Shown: in pieces, positions 1 through 5,957 of the stretch | How the letters are laid out: every line of letters begins with the position of its first letter | Numbering within the stretch: the first letter of the stretch is position 1 | Source of the DNA: an uncultured Eubacteriales bacterium | GTDB lineage: Bacteria > Bacillota > Clostridia > Oscillospirales > Oscillospiraceae | Assembly (NCBI GenBank): GCA_958427375.1 | Contig: CAUABY010000138.1 | Coordinates: 1 to 6,022 of the forward strand | Direction of reading: 5' to 3' | Length of the DNA stretch: 6,022 nt | Position numbers and translations under genes: made by a program | The notes under the pieces: generated by a model | What the model was told of the DNA's origin: nothing | The model's input: only the letters and a program-made list of their open reading frames with translations | Database searches by the model: none

Positions 1-152
1 AGTCTGCCGTAGTGTCCGATGGGCTTGGTCTTGCGGATAACGATGTTCGGGATAAGATAATCACCGTCCTTTGCTCTCGTGGCGTAATACTCAATCTCCC
101 TCTGGGACACATTGCTGCCGCTCCCGCCGAGACCGTCGTGCATAAGAGACAT
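1..152 (-). CDS. tnpV: TnpV-like transposon-encoded protein, N-terminal part (cut by window edge)
   Basis: Read on the minus strand from an ATG at 152, the frame stays open for 50 codons to the window edge. The later part contains GDYLIPNI and, nine residues on, PIGHYGR. From memory of the family this is the N-terminal signature of TnpV, a small protein (roughly 120 residues) carried by Tn4451/Tn5397-type and related mobile elements of Clostridia; its function is unknown. An alternative start is the ATG at 143. Neither start has a clear Shine-Dalgarno, and the frame stays open upstream to another ATG near 274, so the true start is uncertain. The first 25 or so residues do not match anything I recall from TnpV, so this may be a rearranged copy. 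Only the gene's beginning is visible, so whether it is intact cannot be judged. Confidence 0.6.
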   Translation of the reverse strand, partial: MSLMHDGLGGSGSNVSQREIEYYATRAKDGDYLIPNIVIRKTKPIGHYGR

Positions 153-183
153 CACAATATGGCTTCGCACAGGAGACGGGGAA

Positions 184-309
184 ATGTTCACAGTTCCGCT
201 CTCGGACCCGGTCAAGAGTAAAATATTGAACGATATAAATAAGCTTGACGATGCGCAGCTCGCCATTTTGGATTCTTTTATACAGTATTTGTTGGGAACA
301 CAGCCGTGA
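184..309 (+). CDS. possible small protein, 41 residues, unknown function
   Basis: An ATG at 184 is preceded by AGGAG at 171-175 with an 8-base gap, which is an ideal ribosome binding site. The frame runs 41 codons to TGA at 307-309. The product is soluble-looking and rich in Leu, Ile and Asp. Residues of about 10 to 37 should form amphipathic helix (for example KILNDINKLDDAQLAILDSF), resembling the C-terminal tails of some clostridial helix-turn-helix regulators. No catalytic or binding motif is visible. It starts 31 bases from the presumed start of the opposing tnpV-like gene. It could be a real microprotein, or the surviving tail of a larger broken gene whose front was replaced by the mobile element. 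A longer same-frame start at 112 would run through sequence that codes for TnpV on the other strand and has no comparable ribosome binding site. Confidence 0.4.
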   Translation: MFTVPLSDPVKSKILNDINKLDDAQLAILDSFIQYLLGTQP

Positions 310-311
310 TA

Positions 312-329
312 TATTATTATTTAATAATA
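312..329. repeat. AT-only perfect inverted repeat before the VOC gene
   Basis: TATTATTA at 312-319 and TAATAATA at 322-329 form an 8-base perfect inverted repeat with a two-base centre. It is immediately followed by the Shine-Dalgarno of the VOC gene (AAGGAGGT, 329-336). The gap is too short for a stable RNA hairpin. In so AT-rich a stretch it may be chance, or it may be part of a promoter or a protein site. No convincing -35/-10 pair was found around it. Confidence 0.3.
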
Positions 330-342
330 AGGAGGTCAGATA

Positions 343-745
343 ATGCAGTTTTCGATGGTGAAAATTGGCATCAATGTCATGGATTTAGAGCGGAGCTTAA
401 ACTTTTATAAAGAGGCGTTCGGAATGACAGAGGTGTTTCGCATGCACGCAAAATCCAGCCTTAATATGTTTTTTTTCGTTCCTGAGTGATTCGCAGAAAA
501 AGACCATGCTCAACCTGATAAGCTGTGCGGAGCGGACAATTCCTTATGAGATGGGTGAGAATAACACTCATATCGCTTTCGCGTCTGATGATTTTATGGC
601 CAGTTATGAAAAGCACAAGGCAATGGGTATAATCTGCATAGAGGAGCTTGAGAAGAGCATCTATTATGTTGAAGATCCTGACGGGTGTCAGATAGTGATC
701 ATCCCACAGGAGTATCACCCAACCTACTTTTTTCACGGCGAGTAA
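343..745 (+). pseudogene. VOC/glyoxalase-fold protein, frameshifted in a T run
   Basis: AAGGAGGT at 329-336 places the start at ATG 343. The first frame gives 48 residues with a VOC-type opening (MDLERSLNFYKEAFGM) and stops at TGA 487-489. The rest of the domain continues one frame over to TAA 743-745, including NTHIAFAS and the classic VEDPDGCQIVII ending. The break falls at eight T's (469-476); with seven T's the two halves join into one 133-residue protein, the normal length for a single VOC domain. Aligned by eye to E. coli glyoxalase I, only the third of four metal ligands (His in THIAF) remains; the others appear as Lys, Asn and Val. Even repaired it is unlikely to be a lactoylglutathione lyase; it could be a metal-free binding member. 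The shift may be a true mutation, a sequencing error in the homopolymer, or bypassed by slippage. The region is more AT-rich than the operon downstream. Confidence 0.8.
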
Positions 746-789
746 GCACTGATTTTCACGGAAAATTGCACAAAAATTGACATAGAGTA

Positions 790-818
790 TCGACGCATGC
801 CTCCTCTTGTGGTATAAT
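790..818 (+). promoter_or_regulatory. predicted extended -10 promoter for the downstream operon
   Basis: A perfect -10 box TATAAT lies at 813-818, preceded directly by TGG (810-812), which matches the extended -10 motif TGn. A -35-like TCGACG at 790-795 matches four of six consensus bases with a 17-base spacer. This is a vegetative sigma-A type site by inspection. Transcription would begin near 825, giving a leader of about 25 bases before the GTG start at 851. Confidence 0.65.
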
Positions 819-846
819 CCAAATGTTATGCCGCGAGAGGAGGCGT
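797..846 (+). promoter_or_regulatory. long hairpin enclosing the -10 box and masking the Shine-Dalgarno
   Basis: Bases 797-812 pair with 831-846 as a continuous 16-pair RNA stem: 13 Watson-Crick and 3 G-U pairs, including a perfect 9-base core (GCCTCCTCT at 799-807 with AGAGGAGGC at 836-844). The 18-base loop holds TATAAT. The right arm contains the Shine-Dalgarno AGGAGG of the GTPase gene, and four T's follow (846-849). RNA reading in from upstream could fold and hide the ribosome binding site, or terminate weakly. RNA started at the predicted promoter lacks the left arm and should be free for translation. The pairing is seen directly; the regulatory role is inferred. Confidence 0.6.
838..843 (+). 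promoter_or_regulatory. Shine-Dalgarno that selects the GTG start at 851
   Basis: AGGAGG at 838-843 lies 7 bases before GTG 851 but 16 bases before the next in-frame ATG at 860. Spacing therefore favours the GTG as the true start of the GTPase-NYN gene. Confidence 0.75.
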
Positions 847-850
847 TTTC

Positions 851-3454
851 GTGGGCGGAATGAAAAAAAACGAACAAAAGAAACGGCTCTGCGTGGGGCT
901 CATCGCCCATGTTGATGCCGGCAAGACCACACTCACAGAAGCGCTCTTATACCTCTCAGGCAGGATAAAAAAGCTTGGCCGCGTTGACCACCGCGACAGC
1001 TACCTGGACACACACTGGCTTGAGCGCGCGCGGGGCATAACCATATTTTCAAAGCAGGCCACGTTTGAAACCGAGAACGCGGCCTTTACGATATTAGACA
1101 CCCCCGGCCATGTGGACTTTTCCGCCGAGATGGAGCGCGCCTTGCAGGTGCTTGACTGCGCCGTGCTTGTAGTCAGCGGCACGGACGGGGTGCAGGCACA
1201 TACGGAGACACTCTGCCGTCTGCTCCACCGCTACTCGGTGCCTGCCTTCGTCTTTGTCACCAAGATGGACTTGGAGACGAGCGATAAAGCCGAAATCCTG
1301 CGCGGACTTAACCGCTGCCTTGGCGACGGCTGTGTGGATTTCAACGCGCCATTGGAGCTCCGGGATGAGAATATCGCGCTCTGCTCTGAGCGGGCGATGG
1401 AGATATATGATAAAAACGGTGGCTTTGCCGACGGGGATATAGCCCTGCTTGTAAAGGAACGCGCGCTTTTCCCCTGCTTTTTCGGCTCAGGCTTGAAGCT
1501 TGAAGGTGTGGATAAGCTGCTGTACGCGCTCGACAGCTACACGCTGACCGGCGAGTACGGGGCGGACTTTGCCGCCAGGGTCTACAAAATTTCCCGCGAC
1601 GCGCAGGGACAGCGCATGAGCTTTGTCAAGCTTACCGGCGGCAGTCTCACCGTGCGCTCCACGCTCAAATACACGGCGGAGGACAGCAGCGAGCGGGAGG
1701 AAAAAATAACCCAAATCAGAATATATTCCGGCATAAAGTATGAAGCCGTGGAGAGTGTGGGCGCGGGTCAGGTCTGCGCCGTACTCGGCTTAACCGGGAC
1801 TTTCCCCGGTCAGGGGCTTGGCGTGGAGCCTGACTCCGCCGCCGCCGTGCTGGAGCCGGTTTTGAGCTATACTCTGCTTCTGCCCGTCGGGGCGGACGCG
1901 CGCACGGTCTGGCCGAAGCTGCTTCTTTTGCAGGAGGAGGACCCGCAGCTGCACCTCGTCTGGAACGAGCGCAGTCGCAGTATCTCCGTGCAGCTCATGG
2001 GCAAGGTGCAGGCGGAGGTCTTTAAAAGCCTTGTCAAAGAGCGCTTTGAGCTTGATGTGGGGCTTGACGCGGGGCATATAATGTACCGTGAAACGATAAA
2101 AAATAAGGTGGAGGGTGTCGGCCACTTTGAGCCGCTTCGCCACTATGCCGAGGTTCACCTTGTGCTTGAGCCCATGCCGCGCGGCAGCGGCATAATTCTT
2201 GACTCCGCCTGCTCCGAGGACGCGCTTGACCGCAGCTGGCAGCGCCTCATACTAACACACCTGCAGGAAAAACCCCAGCTCGGCGTGCTCACCGGCTCGC
2301 CGATAACCGACATAAAAATAACCCTCTCTGCGGGACGCGCGCACGTTAAGCACACCGAGGGCGGAGATTTCAGACAGGCGACCTACCGTGCTGTGCGTCA
2401 GGGGCTGATGCAGGCCGAGAGCGTACTATTGGAGCCGTATTATGCTTTCGCGCTTGAAACACCGGTGGAGCTTATAGGCCGCGCAATATCCGACCTGCGC
2501 ATGATGAACGCGGAGTTCTCCTCACCGGAGGATGACGGCGATATGCTCCGCATAGAGGGCGTGGCGCCGGTGTCCGCGATGAACGGCTATATGGCGGAGC
2601 TTGTGGCCTATACCCACGGCAAGGGCCGCCTTGCGCTCCGGCTTGACAGCTACCGCCCCTGCAAAAATCAGCAAGCAGTGGTTGACGAAATCGGCTATGA
2701 CCCGGAGGCCGATGTTGATAATACCGCTGACTCTGTTTTCTGCGTGCATGGCGGGGGCTTCAATGTGCGCTGGGACAAGGTGAAGGACTATATGCACCTT
2801 GACAGCGTCCTTGCCGAGCGGCAGAGCGCGGCTGAGCCCGCGGCCATTCACCGCAGCATCAGCATAGACGAGCGCGAGCTTGAGGCGATAATGGAGCGGG
2901 AGTTCGGCCCCATAAAGCGACCTGAGTATCGTTCGGGCACGCGCAACGAGGCGCCAGGCACCACGCTCAGCATCCCCCGGCGCAAGCAATATATTATAGT
3001 AGACGGCTATAATCTTATCTTCGCTTGGGATAAGCTCAGAGTACTCGCGCTCGACAGCCTTGACCTTGCGCGCACGCGCCTTATGGATATGCTTTCAAGC
3101 TTTGCCGGGTATACCAAAGCCGAGCTTGTGCTCGTCTTTGACGCGTACCGCACGCCCGGCAATAAGGGCTCAAGGAGCCAGTATCATAATATCCGCGTAG
3201 CCTATACCGCCGACAGCGAGACGGCGGACATGTATATAGAGCGCATGGCAAACGACATCGGCAAGAATTATGATGTCCGCGTTGTCACGAGCGATAATCT
3301 CATCCGGCTCTCCGCACTGCGCTCCGGTGTGCTTCGCACATCGTCAAAGGAGTTTATCTCAGAGCTTGAATGGACGCTCAAGCAGATAGATGAAATACTG
3401 CAAAAGAGCAATTCCAACGCACATCTCACGAGGCTGAAAGATGGAAAACAGTGA
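851..3454 (+). CDS. Tet(M)/EF-G-like translational GTPase fused to a C-terminal YacP/Rae1-type NYN nuclease domain
   Basis: The 867-residue product is about 230 longer than Tet(M). Residues 1 to about 230 are the GTPase domain: G1 AHVDAGKTT (19-27), ARGITI (60-65), DTPGH (83-87) and TKMD (137-140, Thr where most factors have Asn). Domain II is about 239-330, III 336-410, IV 410-530 and V to about 650, in ribosomal-protection-protein order. A charged linker leads to a NYN (PIN-like) domain, 711 to about 850, with VDGYN (D718), VFDAY (D764), SETADMYIE (E790, D793) and TSD (D815); the acidic residues expected of an active metal-dependent nuclease are present. Rae1 of B. subtilis cleaves mRNA in the ribosomal A site, so the fusion likely acts on ribosomes. 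The domain IV tip has KHTEGGDFR (500-508) where Tet(M) has SPVSTPADFR, arguing against a classical tetracycline-resistance protein. Similar long proteins occur in Clostridia, annotated only as translation-factor GTPases. The GTG start is set by the Shine-Dalgarno spacing. Confidence 0.9.
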   Translation: MGGMKKNEQKKRLCVGLIAHVDAGKTTLTEALLYLSGRIKKLGRVDHRDSYLDTHWLERARGITIFSKQATFETENAAFTILDTPGHVDFSAEMERALQVLDCAVLVVSGTDGVQAHTETLCRLLHRYSVPAFVFVTKMDLETSDKAEILRGLNRCLGDGCVDFNAPLELRDENIALCSERAMEIYDKNGGFADGDIALLVKERALFPCFFGSGLKLEGVDKLLYALDSYTLTGEYGADFAARVYKISRDAQGQRMSFVKLTGGSLTVRSTLKYTAEDSSEREEKITQIRIYSGIKYEAVESVGAGQVCAVLGLTGTFPGQGLGVEPDSAAAVLEPVLSYTLLLPVGADARTVWPKLLLLQEEDPQLHLVWNERSRSISVQLMGKVQAEVFKSLVKERFELDVGLDAGHIMYRETIKNKVEGVGHFEPLRHYAEVHLVLEPMPRGSGIILDSACSEDALDRSWQRLILTHLQEKPQLGVLTGSPITDIKITLSAGRAHVKHTEGGDFRQATYRAVRQGLMQAESVLLEPYYAFALETPVELIGRAISDLRMMNAEFSSPEDDGDMLRIEGVAPVSAMNGYMAELVAYTHGKGRLALRLDSYRPCKNQQAVVDEIGYDPEADVDNTADSVFCVHGGGFNVRWDKVKDYMHLDSVLAERQSAAEPAAIHRSISIDERELEAIMEREFGPIKRPEYRSGTRNEAPGTTLSIPRRKQYIIVDGYNLIFAWDKLRVLALDSLDLARTRLMDMLSSFAGYTKAELVLVFDAYRTPGNKGSRSQYHNIRVAYTADSETADMYIERMANDIGKNYDVRVVTSDNLIRLSALRSGVLRTSSKEFISELEWTLKQIDEILQKSNSNAHLTRLKDGKQ

Positions 3455-4184
3455 ACTTATAAAACGCGCCGAGGACCTGGCCGCGCGCTGTGACCGGGGC
3501 GGCGTCGTCACCCACACGGGCTTTTTAAGCCCTGCCGAGCGCTATGAGCTGGAGCGGTGGGCAAAATACAGCGGCACGGAAATCTGCTTTTTCGGCGGCA
3601 ATGCCGAGTGTGAGCGCACGGCCGCCTTCTTCCTGCCGTATTATATGGATAGTGAGAGCTTTGACGCATCCGAGTATATCAAGGCAATCAAGCTCACCGC
3701 GCACTTCGGCGCGCCGGGGCACCGCGACTATATGGGCGCGCTGCTCGGCATGGGCATAGGGCGCGAGTGGCTGGGCGATATCTGTGTTCATGATAACGAA
3801 GCCTATGTTTTCTGCCAGCAAAGCGTCGTGCGCCATCTTCTAAGCATAGACAAGGTCGGGCGCTATGGCGTGACGGCGGCGGAGCTTGCGCTTGAGGCCG
3901 TGCCTGCGCCCAAGCGCGAGGTACAGAGTGTCAGCTTTTCGGTAATGAGCCCGCGGCTTGATGCCGTGGCCGCCGGGATATTCAGGCTCTCGCGCACTGA
4001 GGCGGCAAGGCATATAGCTGCTGGTAATGTCAGCGTGAATTACAGCCAGTGCCTGAAAGTTGATTTGACCGTCCGCGAGGGCGATATAATTTCACTGCGC
4101 GGCACGGGCAAAGCCAAACTCACCGGCACGGGCGGCACCTCCCGCAAAGGCCGGCTGTTCGTGTATGCGGACGTGTACAAGTGA
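3441..4184 (+). CDS. ylmH: YlmH-like S4-domain RNA-binding protein
   Basis: The 247-residue product matches YlmH in length (about 257 in B. subtilis) and layout. An N-terminal alpha/beta part includes FFGGNAECERTAAFFLPYY near residue 50, AHFGAPGHRDYMGALLGMGI and GDICVHDNEAYVF. A C-terminal S4 RNA-binding domain begins at residue 170 (SPRLDAVAAGIFRLSRTEA) and ends near GDIISLRGTGKAKL. S4 domains bind structured RNA. B. subtilis YlmH has been reported to bind 50S subunits carrying stalled peptidyl-tRNA and to contribute to ribosome-associated quality control. The ATG lies inside the end of the GTPase-NYN gene (14-base overlap), with GAGG at 3430-3433 seven bases upstream, so the two are almost certainly translationally coupled. 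In B. subtilis and many relatives ylmH sits in the ylmDEFGH-divIVA cluster near the division genes; that cluster is not seen here. Family assignment is firm; the role in this organism is inferred. Confidence 0.85.
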   Translation: MENSELIKRAEDLAARCDRGGVVTHTGFLSPAERYELERWAKYSGTEICFFGGNAECERTAAFFLPYYMDSESFDASEYIKAIKLTAHFGAPGHRDYMGALLGMGIGREWLGDICVHDNEAYVFCQQSVVRHLLSIDKVGRYGVTAAELALEAVPAPKREVQSVSFSVMSPRLDAVAAGIFRLSRTEAARHIAAGNVSVNYSQCLKVDLTVREGDIISLRGTGKAKLTGTGGTSRKGRLFVYADVYK

Positions 4185-4234
4185 TTTTAATAATATAGAA
4201 AAATAGTCAGACAAACATAAAAGGAGCACAGGGT

Positions 4235-5320
4235 ATGAAAGAGGCAATATTCCACTTCCCGACGGAGGGCAAGCCGGTTGAGTGCAGCAAAATAAAAAGC
4301 GGGCACATAAACCGCACCTATCTCATCACCACCGACAGGGGAGTAAAATATATACTCCAGTGGATAAACCGCAGTGTTTTTCCGAATATCGACGCGCTGA
4401 TGAATAATGTCTCGGCGATAAGCCACTACTTAGAGAGCCTCCACAGCGAAAAAACTGCCATGATAAGCTATATCGACACCATTGACGGCAATACATACTA
4501 TGATGACGGCGAGGGCGGCTGCTGGCGCAGTTACCGTTTTGTGGATAACAGCATCTGCCTGCAGCGGGCGGACTGCACCGAGGACTTTGCCGAGAGCGCC
4601 CGTGCCTTCGGCAAATTCCAGTATGCCCTGCGCGACTTCCCGGCGGACTCGCTCGTGGAGACGATTGAGAATTTCCACAATACGCGCGACCGCTACCGCC
4701 AGCTCAGAGATGCCGTTGCCAGAGACGCCCTGCACCGTGTTGACGAGGTGCGCGCTGAGGTGGATTTTGCCATCGCGCGTGAAGAGCGCGCCTGCGTGCT
4801 GCACGATATGCGCGAGCGGGGAGAACTCCCTGTGCGCGCAACGCACAATGACACCAAGATAAACAATGTCCTGCTCGACGCGGACACGCGCAAGGCGCTG
4901 TGCGTCATTGATTTGGACACCGTCATGCCCGGCCTTTCGGATTATGACTTCGGCGACGCTATACGCTTCGGCGCGAGCACCGGCGCGGAGGATGAGGTTG
5001 ACCTCAGCCGCGTCAATCTCAGCCTTGAGATGTATAAGGCATTTACTGAGGGCTATCTTGAGGCCTGCCCAAGCCTCACCGAGCGGGAGATTGACATGCT
5101 GCCGCAGGGCGCGTATACCATGACCATTGAGTGCGGCATAAGGTTTCTGACCGACTATCTCAATGGTGACGTGTACTTTGCCATCGACCGCGAGCGGCAT
5201 AATCTTGACCGCTGCCGCACGCAGTTCAAGCTTGTGCGCGATATGGAGCGGCATTGGGATGAGATGGTGGAGATTGTCGAGCGCGCCCGCAGACAGAAAT
5301 GCGCGGCGGTCGAGCAGTAA
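4235..5320 (+). CDS. nahK: N-acetylhexosamine 1-kinase-like phosphotransferase (APH fold)
   Basis: The 361-residue product closely resembles Bifidobacterium NahK/LnpB (about 359 residues) as I recall it. NahK uses ATP to phosphorylate C1 of free GlcNAc or GalNAc in the lacto-N-biose/galacto-N-biose salvage pathway. Visible landmarks: GHINRTYLI (23-31) and YILQWIN (39-45) of the nucleotide-binding lobe; the catalytic loop THNDTKINN (His204, Asp206, Asn211); the metal-binding IDLDT (Asp226, Asp228); DFGDAIRFGAS just after; and ECGIRFLTDYLNGDVY (299-314) near the C-terminus. The start is supported by AAGGAG at 4221-4226, 8 bases before the ATG. It follows ylmH after 50 bases with no terminator between them, so it probably shares the transcript. 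No phosphorylase, uridylyltransferase, epimerase or sugar transporter gene is in the window. A relative acting on another sugar or small alcohol is possible. Confidence 0.82.
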   Translation: MKEAIFHFPTEGKPVECSKIKSGHINRTYLITTDRGVKYILQWINRSVFPNIDALMNNVSAISHYLESLHSEKTAMISYIDTIDGNTYYDDGEGGCWRSYRFVDNSICLQRADCTEDFAESARAFGKFQYALRDFPADSLVETIENFHNTRDRYRQLRDAVARDALHRVDEVRAEVDFAIAREERACVLHDMRERGELPVRATHNDTKINNVLLDADTRKALCVIDLDTVMPGLSDYDFGDAIRFGASTGAEDEVDLSRVNLSLEMYKAFTEGYLEACPSLTEREIDMLPQGAYTMTIECGIRFLTDYLNGDVYFAIDRERHNLDRCRTQFKLVRDMERHWDEMVEIVERARRQKCAAVEQ

Positions 5321-5361
5321 AATAAATTAAACTTACAGAAACAAACAAGGGGGAACGCCTC

Positions 5362-5913
5362 ATGAAATGGATGATAGCTTCAGATATACACGGATCGGCA
5401 AAGTATTGCCGCAAGCTCTTTGAGCGCTTTGAGTCCGAGCGAGCGGACAGACTTTTGCTGCTGGGCGATCTCTTGTATCACGGTCCGCGCAACGATGAGC
5501 CGGAGGGCTATGACACGCGCGAGACTACGCGCCTTTTAAACGCCTATGCTGACAATCTCATGGTTGTCCGCGGCAACTGCGACGCGGAGGTTGACCAGAT
5601 GGTGCTGGACTTTCCCATAATGGCGGAGTACGCCCTCCTGGACTTCAACGGCCGCCTGCTGTTCGCAACGCATGGCCATGTTTTCAACCCCCAGAACCTC
5701 CCAAAGCTCCGCGCGGGAGACGTGCTCTTGTGCGGACATACGCATGTCCCGGCTTGTAAGGACGTGTCCGGCATAACCTATATCAATCCCGGCTCCGTCT
5801 CCCTGCCCAAGGAAGCCTCGCCCCACGGCTACATGGTAATGGAAAACGGCTCTTTCACATGGAAAGATTTAAACGGCGTGAGCTATATGAGCTATCCCGG
5901 CGCGGATATATAA
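5362..5913 (+). CDS. yfcE: YfcE-type metallophosphodiesterase
   Basis: The 183-residue product is essentially the length of E. coli YfcE (184) and similar throughout. All calcineurin-like metal motifs are present: SDIHG (7-11), GDLLYHGPRN (35-44), RGNCD (70-74) followed by EVDQM, THGH (103-106), GHTH (125-128) and NPGSVS (142-147). These ligate two metal ions, usually manganese in the family. YfcE hydrolyses artificial phosphodiesters such as bis-p-nitrophenyl phosphate; its natural substrate is not known. It is expected in the cytoplasm, with no signal peptide or membrane segment. GGGGG at 5349-5353 sits 8 bases before the ATG. It starts 41 bases after the kinase gene, with no terminator between, and is probably the last gene of the operon. 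Family assignment is secure; the biological role is open. Confidence 0.9.
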   Translation: MKWMIASDIHGSAKYCRKLFERFESERADRLLLLGDLLYHGPRNDEPEGYDTRETTRLLNAYADNLMVVRGNCDAEVDQMVLDFPIMAEYALLDFNGRLLFATHGHVFNPQNLPKLRAGDVLLCGHTHVPACKDVSGITYINPGSVSLPKEASPHGYMVMENGSFTWKDLNGVSYMSYPGADI

Positions 5914-5927
5914 AAAGACATATAACG

Positions 5928-5957
5928 AAAAAAGAGTGCATCCCGTTTGAGATGCAC
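5928..5957 (-). terminator. hairpin terminator oriented for a convergent minus-strand gene
   Basis: GTGCATC (5936-5942) and GATGCAC (5951-5957) form a perfect 7-pair stem with an 8-base loop. Read on the minus strand, the stem is followed by TC and then six T's (complement of 5928-5933), the arrangement of an intrinsic terminator. On the plus strand it is followed by CCTAAAATTATATT, with no T run. It may still slow plus-strand transcription at the end of the operon, as no other terminator follows yfcE. Confidence 0.55.

Noticed and set aside
12..221. 69-codon plus-strand open frame at the left edge
   Set aside because: It is antisense to the TnpV-like signature and has no ribosome binding site or recognisable motif.
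288..315. TTGTTG (289-294) and TATATT (310-315) as a promoter for the VOC gene
   Set aside because: The spacer is only 15 bases and both boxes are poor; in AT-rich sequence such pairs are expected by chance.
777..818. Perfect -35 box TTGACA at 777-782 paired with TATAAT at 813-818
   Set aside because: The spacer is 30 bases, far beyond the usual 16-18. The extended -10 with TCGACG at 790-795 fits better.
461..910. 149-codon minus-strand open frame across the VOC gene and the promoter
   Set aside because: It lies antisense to recognisable VOC coding sequence and the GTPase start, matches no family I know, and has no ribosome binding site that I could see.
851..2800. Classical tetracycline-resistance gene (tetM/tetW type)
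   Set aside because: The domain order is the same, but the domain IV tip differs, the protein carries a nuclease domain, and it sits in a housekeeping-like operon. Resistance cannot be claimed.
4430..5254. 274-codon minus-strand open frame opposite the kinase gene
   Set aside because: The plus strand encodes clear NahK motifs throughout. This is a shadow frame caused by the GC-rich codon pattern, as are the other long antisense frames in the operon.
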